From Triparma columacea (taxonomy: Eukaryota; Sar; Bolidophyceae; Parmales; Triparmaceae): a stretch of DNA of 64,000 nt. The number at the start of each line of letters is the position of its first letter. The first letter of the stretch is position 1. The DNA lies in the NCBI GenBank assembly GCA_030267965.1, contig BRYA01000287.1, forward strand, positions 1 to 64,000, in the 5' to 3' direction. The notes under the pieces are model-generated. The model searched no databases and was not told the origin of the DNA. It was given only the letters and a program-made list of their open reading frames with translations. Positions 10,963-20,671 of this stretch are shown here, one piece after another. The translations under genes and the position numbers were made by a program.

Positions 10963-11902
10963 TCACCTCAACAAGGGTTTCAAGAGTACTTCTTTTCCGC
11001 TCTCCGCTTTCTCGGCCTTCTCTACCTTCTCGGGTACGTTCCACAGTGGATCTGTGAGGTAGACGAAACTTGGAGAGAGGGAAGGTGACAAGAGAGGTGT
11101 TGGTGATGGTGTAACAATCAGCACGTCCGTCGTTGCTCCACACCTCCCCCTCATATTCTCACCTGAAAATTAAGCAGTACGTACACCATTTACTCCCCAG
11201 TGCAAGCGTTCCCTCCGTCACGTAGAGCGTGGTAACCACGCTCCAGAAGGTGACAGTGTGCGCCAGCCTGACCCTCCAACCGTCCATGAGGAGCCAGTAG
11301 AACGCAGTGGTTATTGCTACCACAATAAGGACGTGGGACGTCTCGTTTTCTACACCTCCCCAACGGAGAGTGTCGTGGGGAGTGGGGAATTTAGCAGTGA
11401 CGATGTCGGTGCAACCAAATTGGAAAAACATACCAATGCTGGTAGCACCGAAGAGGAGCTTCAGCTTGGTACGATGTTGAGCAAGAATAGTAGAGGGATA
11501 TGAGAGCTGCTGCCAGTACTGTGTGAAGACGACGATAGGGAGAACATATTTGGTTATTATGAGGTTGGGAAGCTGGGTGTCATCAAAGGAGGCGGAGGGG
11601 AATGCAAAGGACTCTACCATGGAAGGACAGGATGAAAGGGGATGGTTCTGGTTGATAAACCAGAGAGCTATATCCGCGAGCTGAGTGAATGTGTATGTAA
11701 TGAGATAATTAGCATACCTTGAGTGGGGTGGGGGGGAGTGAGTGAGAAAAAGGGAAAGGGGGGGATAGTGGGGGCTAATGTAGTGTCTCGCTTGACTACA
11801 ACAGAAGTTCCATTAGGTAGAATACTGAGTGCCACAGAAGCCGAGCGAGGCAGCATATCCATATCCTCTCACCAAGAGTTCCGTGGAGTATTGCGCCTCC
11901 AT
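10963..11902 (-). CDS. Small multi-pass membrane protein, family not recognised
   Basis: The core exon is 11680 to about 11160, preceded by a CACTCAG acceptor. It encodes about 170 residues with four hydrophobic segments (for example IITKYVLPIVVFTQYW, LLFGATSIGMFFQFG, VLIVVAITTAFYWLL and VTFWSVVTTLYV). The best 5' exon is 11902-11873 (MEAQYSTELL, donor TTG|GTGAGA), which keeps phase 0 across a 192-nt intron. The 3' exon probably starts at 11051 after CTCACAG and ends at the stop at 10963. The donor feeding it is ambiguous: GTGAG after 11160 gives one frame, while an upstream GTAAAT at about 11192 gives the smoother ending DPLWNVPEKVEKAEKAESGK. The core exon is solid; both terminal exons are tentative. 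Confidence 0.5.
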
Positions 11903-12055
11903 AATATTATGCACGCTGTCCAAGCGATAGCGGCTGAGCCGAGAGAGAAGGGGATATTCCAGCACATTTTTATTACACAGAATAATGAAAAGTCGGAAAA
12001 AATATGCAAAGGACCTCCCTCCATCCAGAACTCCAGATCTGCATTAAAAATGATG

Positions 12056-12165
12056 ACGCTGAATAATATGGACGCTGAATGAATGATGAAGAACGCTGAA
12101 TAATATGAACGCTGAATAATATGAACGCTGAATAATATGAACGCTGAATAATATGAACGCTGAAT
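12056..12165. repeat. 16-bp tandem repeat
   Basis: A 16-base unit, GAACGCTGAATAATAT, is repeated at least four times without change at 12089-12160, with decayed copies on the left (ATATGGACGCTGAATGAATG). It lies just upstream of the minus-strand membrane-protein gene and may sit in its 5' region. Confidence 0.9.
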
Positions 12166-12273
12166 CGGTACAAACAAAGGGGTGTTCTATCTTACATCAT
12201 AGCTCACAACCAAATTTGTCCCCTTGCCGTAAAGTTTAAGTCACCCATCCAAAATCATGTTTTCACTGCACCT

Positions 12274-13294
12274 CTACTGCACCTCTAACTTCTCGAGGAT
12301 GCCCGGTTCAAGGTACATCCTCGGTAGCTGGTTGTACGCCAGACTCCACGCCTCAGGTTCGCTTTCCACGATGACGCAATTTTCGTCCCTCTTGGAGAGG
12401 ACATATCCCCTGCCGTAAATACTCTTCACCTTTTCTCCCCCGCAAAGTCCTCCCGTGGAGGCAGTTAGGTTGTTCTCTGCGAGGTAAAGTGTAGGTCTCT
12501 GGCCGTAGGCAAGCTCCCACGTCTCCTTCCTTAGCTGCACGACGTAGTCTGAGGCTCTGGCCTCAAGGACGACGCCCTCACCGTAAGGGGTGCTCACCAA
12601 GGAGTTCGCGAGGAACTTCTTGGCTGAGGTGGGGGCAGAAACGGGGGTGGAAGCGGGGGCGGAGGAGGACTGGGAGGAGGCAGGAGGGGGGGGGGGAGTA
12701 TCCGCAGACCCTTCGTTGGCCTTCACAGCGTCGGCGTTGAGGAAGCACTTGACCTTACTGCCGTATGCAAGTTCCCAGTTTGCGAGGATGAATATGATGG
12801 TGCCGTCGGGGCGAACCTCCTCGACTGTCCCGTGACCATAGATGGACTTGACCTTGTCGCCAACCTTGAAGGGAGAGGAGACAACCTCTATCGCGGGCTC
12901 AGAGGAGGGGGTGGCCACCACTGCCTTGACATCGGCCAATTGCACGGCATCGACATTGAGGAAGCACTTAACCTTACTCCCGTATGCTAGCTCCCAGTTG
13001 TTGAGGATGAAAATGATGGTACCGTCAGCTCTAATTTCCTCAACAGTTCCAGTTCCCTGAGATATTTTAGAGGTAAGACGTTAGTTGATTTGATGGGGGG
13101 GGAAATCGTGAAACTGGAACAGGAGAAGGAAAAAAGAGTAGAACATGTCGAGAAAAAATTGCAATTCTTCAAGAAAAACTCACATAGATCGATTTCACGG
13201 CATCTCCGATCTTGAAAGGGGTTACGACTTTTTTTGCCACTTCCTTGGTGGGGATTTTAGTGCTTTTACTGCTTTTACTGCTTTTACCTCCCAT
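12274..13294 (-). CDS. Protein of tandem WELAYG modules
   Basis: Two exons, 13294-13184 and 13056-12274, phase 0, 297 residues; start ATGGGAGGTAAAAGC at 13294. After a Lys/Ser-rich N-terminus the protein consists of four related modules of about 45-60 residues, each with KVKSIYG(H/R)G(T/Y)V, a short beta-hairpin-like stretch, W(E/S)LAY(G/N) and a (K/R)xxL(N/E)-type end. The first two modules are nearly identical in protein and DNA, so the duplication is recent; a Pro/Ala/Ser linker separates them from the more diverged third and fourth. The intron cuts the first module inside KSIY|GTG. The repeated small beta-rich unit suggests a binding protein; I do not recognise the family. Confidence 0.82.
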
Positions 13295-13570
13295 GATAGA
13301 TAAGGTTGATGATTTTGAGGTGAAAAGTGAAAATCGATGATCGATGAAAACAGTGAAAACTTCTGTGGCTGCTGGACGGACCTAACAAATACTCAACAAA
13401 AAGCTAGGCTTAAAGCAAGGATGGCCGCCGGAACGCACTGTGTAATGAAAGGGGGTGGAAAATTCTCTAATCTCATGACAAACCGCTTGTAGTTGCTGTA
13501 GTTATTTTCGTCCCCCCCCCTCCCCCCACCCCGGTCCTTTCCTTCTCCCCTCCCTTCAAGCATTGTATAA

Positions 13571-15414
13571 TTACTTTCCAAACACAATGACCTTCCTGTC
13601 CATTCCGACCGTGACCATAACTTCCCCCCACGCGATGTCTCTGACGTCCTTCCCGTGTCCCCCGCACGTGACGACGACGTCCTCCCACTTCTTCGCTTCC
13701 ACCACCATTGTCTTACCCCCCTGGCTGTACGCCAGCATTTTACCCTCCCCCTCCCACGCGACCGCGTCGGCCCTGCCCGACCCCGCCTTCCCTATGACCT
13801 TCTGTTTCCTCATGTCGAAGATGGTGGCCCCGTCGTCACCTCCGACAGCGAGGTGGTAGCCGTTGTCGCTGAACGCCACCCCCCCCACGGGTCCCGAGAC
13901 CTCGAGGGATGCGGCCTTGCTTCCGGACTTGACGTCCCAGACGTGAACGTCCCCCTTATCGGTTCCCGCCACGTAGATGAGTCCGTCAGGGTGAAGGCCA
14001 CCCCTGGTGTAGTTGTCCGTCTCCCCGTCCCCGAGCCTGGCTAGGACTCCGAGGTCCCCCGCGTCGAGGATAGAAACGTCTGATCCCGTGCACGCGAAGA
14101 CGTACTTTCCGCTAGGGTGAACGTCCACGGCGACGACAGTCTCCCCGACTTCGGCGGTGGCGACCTCGTCGAAATTTTCACCCCCGAAGAGCTTGACGAC
14201 CCCGTCGCCGCTTCCGCTGACGAAGGATGAACCGTCCAACCAGTCAACCGCATTGACGGGCTTGCTACCCGCGGCCTTGGTGGCAACGACCTTCTCGGTT
14301 GCTGTGTTGAAGACGATAACCTGCTTGTCTACCCCACCTGTCGCGATCAGGTCGGGGTTCGCCTTACAGCACGCCACGGCGTTGATCCCCGTCTTGCCCG
14401 AGGACTTGTGGATGGTCTTCGACGACTTTTTGGCGTAGCCCGAGACCGTCTCCCTGGTGGTCTTCCCTGCTGCCCCCTTGCGCTCCTTGCGCTCCTTGCA
14501 GAGGTCGTTCCACGTCGACGTCATCACTTCGAGGGCCGAGGCCGGGACGGCGGAGGAGCCTGACTTCTCGACCTCCATAGCGTCGCCGCCCGAGGGGGCG
14601 GGAGCAGCTCCTCCTCCCCCGCCACCCTGGGCGAGCATGGCGCGGGCCTGATCCCTCTCCATTGTTAGCCTAGCGATGACCCTTACGGCGGCGTCGTTCT
14701 GGTAGAGGGCCTGGCTGAGCTCGCGCCTGGTCTCCTCGAGGGAGGTCTTGAGGGTGTAAGTCTCAACCATTAGGGAGTCCCACTCTGACTGCATGGTGGA
14801 GAGGAGGCCGGAGAAGCCGGCGCCAGAGACGGAGGTGGGAGCGGAGGGGATGGTGGACTGGGGAGCAGGGATGATATCTATGAGGTCATCCTCTGAGAGG
14901 GGAGCCTATGAAGTGTTGAGGGGGAGTGTTGAGAGGCAGTGAGTGTGTTGTGGTGTATGTGTGGTGTATGTGTGGTGTATGTGTGGTGTATGTGGGTAGT
15001 GTTGAATAACGTACGTACGTAGCGTTGAATGGTGTATATGTGCCCTAAGTGTGCAGTAAATGTGTCCTAAATGTCCTACTCATCCCCCTCCATGTCCTCC
15101 ACTTCCTTCACTCACCTTTGTTTGTGGGCATATTCCACCATTAGTAGTTAGTAGTGATAATAGTACCCTCTTTTCGTATGTATAACCTATATGATTGGAA
15201 GATTGAGTAAGAATAAGTAAGAATAAGTAACAAAAGAGGTCACAAATTGATGCTAGACAAACCGTCCGCACGTGGGGAGGCGACTTTGAGAGGGGAAATA
15301 TCACATTACAATTACGTACAAACCTACATATAAGCATATACAAAACGACTACTTACCCTGAGGTGTTACACACGGGTTGGACGCGATTGCTCCAGAGATG
15401 GCACAATTGACCAT
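13571..15414 (-). CDS. PRP19: PRP19-type U-box E3 ligase / splicing factor
   Basis: Exons 15414-15357, 15186-15116 and 14905-13571 give 487 residues, close to the usual length of about 500. The two small 5' exons complete the U-box: MVNCAISGAIASNP, then GYTYEKRVLLSLLTTNGG, then APLSEDDLIDI. Next come the Prp19 tetramerisation coiled coil (LSQALYQNDAAVRVIARL) and seven WD40 blades to the C-terminus (VDWLDGSSFVSGSGDG, VHVWDVKSG and others). PRP19 is the ubiquitin ligase core of the NineTeen complex, which activates the spliceosome and also works in DNA repair. The assignment rests on the motif order and is secure. The second exon is only 71 nt. Confidence 0.95.
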
Positions 15415-15527
15415 ATTACTTTTTTGTGGAAGCTTGGGGGCTTGTTTCTGGGGCCGGAGTGACCAAAGAAAAAAGAACACGAAAACTATCTCAAAACTAT
15501 CACAATGACCTTATTGGGTTCCCCCCT

Positions 15528-16785
15528 TCATTTCGACACTACTTTGATACGTTGTCCACCGACCCACTGCTCGCCCCCTCCAAGCTTGACTCTGTTGTCC
15601 TCACCAATCGTTGGCTCAATGCAGATAATTTTGAGATACCCGTCGTCGTCAAAGTCAGGGAACCCCGGTCCCTGCTTGTCCCCGGTGAAAGGGTTGTAAA
15701 CGGTCGTGTCCGGAAACCCAGTGTGGGAGATGCAATAGATTGGGGATCCTGAAGCGTCGCTTACCGTATAAGATCCTGGGACATTCAAATAAACCCTGTC
15801 GACGAATCCAAGCTCTGGAGCCTTGCCAGAGTCCTCCGCGGACCTGTGAGATTCCATGGGAACGGTGAAAGATTCGTTTTCCTGTCATGATGTGATGAGT
15901 GGAATCGAAATAAGGGAAGGTTAGAGTATTGGTTCACATTTCAATTCTCTCTCCGTTCTCACCTGCTTCTTCACCTTCCTGCTGTCGCACTTGTCGATGT
16001 AATCCATCCCTCCCAGACCTGACACGTTGACCGAGAGAGCTTCGCAGCCAAAATACGTATGCAAACAGCCTCCGAACGTGAACTCTGCCTCCCCCTCGTT
16101 CACGACCTTCAATTCTAGATTGAGCTCATCTCCCTTCTCCCCCAACTTCACAGTGTAGGTAAGGGTAAAGGGGAAATCCCAAATTTCCCTCGTTGTTTGG
16201 TTATCCTTTAGCTCCATCACAATTCCCTCCTCTTCAGTCGACTCCTTGACAGTCCAAATACTCTCCCTAGCAAACCCGTGTAACTTCAATGGCCCCTCGT
16301 CAGCAAATTGAGGGAATGCGATTGGCACGCCTGCACGGACGGGTGGGGGGTTCGGGGGTGCACAGGTTAGGGTGTTGACCTAAAAAATAAGTCATTTATT
16401 TGCTTTTCCCTCACCTCCCCTCATTGGACCAGAACCGTCCATTGTTGAGAGGGACGACATCCACGTCCTCTCAACGCCTCCAACCTTGAAGGAAGTTATA
16501 TGAGCTCCATACGTGTAAATTTTGACCCTACATTTGGCGTCAGTGGGTTGAAGCGGTTAGGGTTACACTTTGAAACCACCCCTTGACAACCCCTCAAGTT
16601 AGGGTTACACTTTGAAACCACCCCTTGACAACCCCTCAGTAAACCTCCGACGGTGATTCAGCGTGGGATATATCACGTCCCCTTTAACGCAACCCTACTC
16701 ACCTCCCAGTACCCCTCTCGTACAACAGGTACTCCCCAGGACCGTTGTCACCATCTTCACCTTTCTTCTTCTTCTCAATCGCCAT
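15528..16785 (-). CDS. Glucose-6-phosphate 1-epimerase (aldose-1-epimerase superfamily)
   Basis: Exons 16785-16703, 16527-16415, 16330-15963 and 15881-15528 give 305 residues, with phases 2, 1 and 0 agreeing at every junction. The fold signature is complete: VKIYTYGAHITSFK, MRGGVPIAFPQF, the catalytic-His motif KLHGFARESIW, the LHTYF strand, and the late catalytic-Glu motif IICIEPT before the end. The enzyme interconverts alpha and beta anomers of hexose 6-phosphates in the cytosol, feeding glycolysis and the pentose phosphate pathway. No leader peptide is seen. Intron 1 contains a perfect 42-bp tandem duplication. Confidence 0.9.
16556..16638. repeat. 42-bp tandem duplication with telomere-like TTAGGG core
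   Basis: Two copies, identical throughout, of a 42-base unit starting GTTAGGGTTACACTTTG lie in intron 1 of the epimerase gene. Each contains TTAGGGTTA, one and a half telomere units. Confidence 0.9.
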
Positions 16786-17003
16786 GATAAGTTGCTTCTG
16801 GATTAGATTCTGAGGTGCACTTATTTCAATGTGAATACAAAGGGAACGGAAGTCGTGAAATACGGCACGGAAAGAAAGGATGGCCGGATTGGTTTTGAGG
16901 GTTTTTTCCGAAAAATTCGGGGAGGAAATCAAACTTGACCAAATACAAAGCTCCTCCTCATCCCTATACTTGGTCGTATATACTTAGTCATCAACGTCTA
17001 CCA

Positions 17004-19337
17004 ATGGATCCATTTTCACTCATACTAAATGATCTCCGCACCTTCTGTACAATAAACCCTTCAATTCTCCCTCCCCATGCCATCGGAGATGATATTGATT
17101 TTGATACTCTCAACGGTATCGACGTACAACTAGCGCAGTGTATATTCCCCACACTAAAGGAGAATCCCTCGGGTGCTGCGCGTCTGGTCGCAAAGATAAG
17201 GGGCTTGATAAAAAAGCATAAACCCACTCCGACCAAAAGTGAGGCACCAATATCAGTTATTGGGACGTCCACTCTTACCTCCACCATAGCCCGCAAGCAG
17301 ATGGAGGCCGAGGCCTCAGGTTCACTTGTTGACCTGACCACCTCCCCCGACCCTCCAGGTTGCTCTCTGGCTGGCCTCGTCAAGTCCTCCCAAACTTTCT
17401 CACCTGGCGATCACGTCGTTTTAACAGGGCTTAACAAGTCGGAACTCAACGGTGTTGGAGGTACTGTATTGGCTAACCTTGGCGGCGAGGGGAGGGTCAA
17501 GGTTAAGGTTGATGGTGACGAGCAGCCTAAGATGATAAAGCCTGAGAACCTGAAGAGGGAAGACGTGGGTACGATCTACGTCCAGTTTGAGGACGGGGTG
17601 TGGTGGGAAGGTAAAGTCGTTAGCAGGAGTAAGGACGGCAGGAACGCAGAGGTAGACTTCGGGGGGAACTTGGTTGAGGTTAGGACGGATAGGATTAAGT
17701 TGCGACCTGGAGAGGGGGGGGAAGTTAGGAGAGGGGCTAAGATGGAGGGAAGGGAGAGGAAACGGAAGGAGGTTATCGAACTTAGTAGTGACGATGATGA
17801 TGACGCCGAGTTCGAGTCCGAGTCTTCTTCTTCTTCGTCATCATCAGAGTCGTCAGACTCTGAGGGAGAGTCAGACTTTGAGTCACCTTCAGAAATTCCC
17901 TCCCGTCCCTCCTCAAAGATGTTGAACAAAGCGTCATCCTCCAAGAAACCATCCAAGAAGTCCCCCCTCCCAGACAAGGCCAGCATGACGCCCGAGGAGC
18001 TCAAGGCCTACAAGGCCAAGTTGAGGTCCATCCGTGACTTTGCAAAGCACGGGAAGGTAACAAAGAAGAAGAAGAAACCAAAGGCCCCCAAGGCCCCACA
18101 GGCGACTTATGAGGCTCACATGGAGGAGGAGGACATCCCCTCAGCCCCCGGGCCGGCCCTGGACCCCAACAGCGAGGAGGCAGCTGAGATTTCCAAAAGG
18201 TCCGCGGCAGCAGCCGCAGCTGCCTCAACCTCTGCCGACTCTCACGGCGGCCTAGCGGGGCCAGAGCTTGAAGCCATGAAGCAGAAGATTGCCAAGATGC
18301 TCACCCTGGGCCTACATGAAGACACCCCTGAAGGCGAGGCCCGGAACGCCATGAAACTCGCCACCCGTTACCTCCGCAAGTTCAACCTCAGCCAGGCCAC
18401 CGTTATGAAGACAGGTCAGGATATGGCAGACAGCGAGAACATGAAGGGAGGCATGGTCGGGGTAACAATGCGACACGTTAAAACACACAAGGCTATGAAA
18501 TTGATGCAGTGGACCGAGGATTTGGCCGCCGTCGTGAAGCGCAACTTTGAGGTGAAGCTCTTCTTCAGGAGGAACGGATCCAGGGGAACACAGGTCTTCT
18601 TCTATGGCCTCCACCTCAACAGCCAGCTCGCGGCCTATGGGTTCAAGGTCGCCTTCCACTGGATCCACGTTAACATGAAACGCTACAATCCAGAAGCGGC
18701 GCAGGGGGGAGGAAGGAGCAAGGGGGCGGACACGACGGTGGCGAGGAACAGCTACGCGGAGGGGGTGGTTGCGGGATTGGCTCAGAGCGTTAGGGAGGCG
18801 GAACGGGAAAGGGCGGAGAGAAGAAGGGAGAAGAAAGATAGGTGGGTGAAAAGGCTCGAGGGGCTCAAGAAGGAAATATGTAGGCCAGTGGAGGAACAGG
18901 AGATTAAGGCGGAGGACGTCAAGGTCAAGATGGAGAGGGAGATCGACAGTGACAAGGACTCGAGCGACGACGACGATGATGCAGGATGGGGGGTCGGGGG
19001 GGATGACGGAGGTTGGGGTTGGGGCGACAGTGACGACGACGACGTTCCCATTGTCCAGCAAGTGAAGAAGCAGCAGGAGAGAAGGAAGGCGTACCTGGAG
19101 AAGAAGATCGAGAGGGTCGAAAGGAAGCTAGGGAGAGCGGACTCGAGGGCGTCGACGGAGGGGGCGCTAGTCGTGCACCAGGAGAAGGTGGCAGAGAAGG
19201 TCCTTGAGAAGGAAAAGGTGAAACTCAAAAGTGCGAGAGCGAGAGTGAAGAGAGCGAGGGTTGATATGCAAGCGTATGGGAAGGGCAAGGAAGATAGCAA
19301 GAATATTAACCTCGATAGAAGAGCTATTGACAACTGA
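17004..19337 (+). CDS. Tudor-like / DUF2786 protein
   Basis: Single exon, 777 residues, starting at the ATG MDPFSLILNDLRTF. Residues about 130-230 contain two Tudor/KOW-like segments (SPGDHVVL ... GVGGTV and VQFEDGVWWEGKVV). An acidic/serine tract follows (about 265-300), then basic KKKKKPKAPK. At about 425-470 lies a DUF2786 motif, MKQKIAKMLTLGL ... AMKLATRYLRKFNL. After it comes a conserved beta-rich region (VKRNFEVKLFFRRNG ... VFFYGLHLNSQLAAYGF) of the kind that accompanies DUF2786 in phage, bacterial and some algal proteins. The C-terminus is a charged coiled coil with an acidic Trp/Gly tract. Probably nuclear; function unknown. Confidence 0.85.
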   Translation: MDPFSLILNDLRTFCTINPSILPPHAIGDDIDFDTLNGIDVQLAQCIFPTLKENPSGAARLVAKIRGLIKKHKPTPTKSEAPISVIGTSTLTSTIARKQMEAEASGSLVDLTTSPDPPGCSLAGLVKSSQTFSPGDHVVLTGLNKSELNGVGGTVLANLGGEGRVKVKVDGDEQPKMIKPENLKREDVGTIYVQFEDGVWWEGKVVSRSKDGRNAEVDFGGNLVEVRTDRIKLRPGEGGEVRRGAKMEGRERKRKEVIELSSDDDDDAEFESESSSSSSSSESSDSEGESDFESPSEIPSRPSSKMLNKASSSKKPSKKSPLPDKASMTPEELKAYKAKLRSIRDFAKHGKVTKKKKKPKAPKAPQATYEAHMEEEDIPSAPGPALDPNSEEAAEISKRSAAAAAAASTSADSHGGLAGPELEAMKQKIAKMLTLGLHEDTPEGEARNAMKLATRYLRKFNLSQATVMKTGQDMADSENMKGGMVGVTMRHVKTHKAMKLMQWTEDLAAVVKRNFEVKLFFRRNGSRGTQVFFYGLHLNSQLAAYGFKVAFHWIHVNMKRYNPEAAQGGGRSKGADTTVARNSYAEGVVAGLAQSVREAERERAERRREKKDRWVKRLEGLKKEICRPVEEQEIKAEDVKVKMEREIDSDKDSSDDDDDAGWGVGGDDGGWGWGDSDDDDVPIVQQVKKQQERRKAYLEKKIERVERKLGRADSRASTEGALVVHQEKVAEKVLEKEKVKLKSARARVKRARVDMQAYGKGKEDSKNINLDRRAIDN

Positions 19338-19455
19338 AACGGGGGGGGGGAAGGGGGGAATTGAGTCCACAAAGGGTTCAATAAATGTGTGATAATGTGA
19401 TACTGGTTATTTCCAAAAAACACACACACGTACACAACAACAATAATAACGCTAG

Positions 19456-20274
19456 CTAGCTATCCCCCCCCGCTCCGTACCCGTGGTCGCTTATGAGCAG
19501 CATCGCCGCCTGCAGCGCTACGACGTCGGCGCTAAGCTTCGCTGCCTTCTTCTTGTTCCGGATTATGGCGGACGGACGGTTCTTCTTGCGCTGCTTTGAA
19601 CGAAGGGGGGGGAGGGACGACATTATATTTACGCCGGTCTCAGTTAGGGATGGACGGGGGGGACCGCTTAACCTGGGGGGGGGGGGAGGAAAGGATTAGA
19701 GGTAGAGAGGGACAAAAAAAAAGGAGAGGGGCTACAGGGGGGGAACTCACCAGTCCATGTCCTTGAGAAGCAAGTCAACGCTCGACTCGTTCAAGTTTCC
19801 TACGCTGGGTGGAGGAGGCCCAAGGAAATGGTCCGGCGGGGGGCTGCTTGTATAACCTCTTGAGGTTTTGTACAGGTTGGACTTTTCAGGTTTTTGGAAG
19901 TCAGATATTGTCTTCCGCTTGGGCTTCGGGTTGCCCTTCTTCTTATTTTCTTCCTTACGACGCTTCCTGGGGGGATGAAGGGTCGTCCCGAACTTGGTAT
20001 TGTCCCTCTTGTAATGTAGGGCTGCCTTGGCCTGCTCCCTGTCCTCTGCAGAAACGTACTCGAGCGTCAGCCTGTTGGGCTTCGGTCCGTGCTTGTACTT
20101 GTATATCTCCGGGAGTGACCTGTCGAACTGCCGATCGAGGGACCCGCCCACCTTCTTTACGAGATGAAATTCAGCAACTTGATGCTTCTTCCGGTTTGTC
20201 ACTGATTCAACCCAAACGTGGGGGAGGCGGGCTGCGGTAGCGCGGCCGACGGGTACACCGCGGACAGGGGTCAT
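19456..20274 (-). CDS. Basic, probably nuclear protein of unknown family
   Basis: Two exons, 20274-19751 and 19672-19456, joined at phase 2 (TG|G making Trp), 246 residues. The ATG at 20274 begins MTPVRGVPVGRATAARLPHV. An ordered N-terminal third (VAEFHLVKKVGGSLDRQFDR ... LTLEYVSAEDREQAKAAL) is followed by a bipartite basic stretch, PPRKRRKEENKKKGNPKPKR, and a Pro-rich linker. The second exon adds SKQRKKNRPSAIIRNKKK and a short helix ending in SDHGYG. The basic clusters look like nuclear or nucleolar localisation signals. No domain recognised. Confidence 0.65.
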
Positions 20275-20671
20275 TGGTTGGAGGATGAGGATGCTGGGGC
20301 AAGGAGCACTAAACACAACCCTTGGTAACCCTGCGATCTGCCACAGAAAAGAGAGACCAAGGGCCTTCTCTAGAAGAATAATAACTACCGCTATTAGCAG
20401 AGAAACGCCTAGATAAGTATTTGGGGGCTCTTGGTGGGTGAAAAGACCGAGGGACGTTTAATTGATGACTGTTGCCCAGCAAGTTGTTGTTCCAGTCTTT
20501 CCCAATTCGGCTTGACCTGGGGACCTCGGGCTGGGGCTGGGTCAAATATATATCGCTAAGAAACTGCTTTTGTTATAGGTTTTTTCGCGCGCTTTTAATC
20601 CATTCACGTGTTATGTAAGAACCTAATCTGGGTTAAAACAAAATTGAAGGTTCAGTCTCCAAACATTTACG
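20275..20671. other. Intergenic region, no convincing gene
   Basis: About 400 bases upstream of the basic-protein gene and downstream of the sulfatase gene. A 78-codon open frame on the minus strand (20545-20309) lacks any recognisable protein feature. Short self-complementary stretches (for example ACCAAGGG/CCCTTGGT and CCTTCTCTAGAAG) leave open a structured RNA, but I could not match the sequence to U1-U6, U3, SRP, RNase P or MRP RNA. Confidence 0.4.

Noticed and set aside
18312..19435. Long minus-strand open frames opposite the DUF2786 protein
   Set aside because: Antisense shadows of a GC-rich charged coding region. The plus strand has clear domain motifs; the minus strand has none.
20309..20545. 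78-codon minus-strand frame, and idea of an snRNA, U3, MRP or SRP RNA at this place
   Set aside because: No conserved box or Sm site could be matched by eye and the peptide has no features; kept only as an uncharacterised intergenic region.
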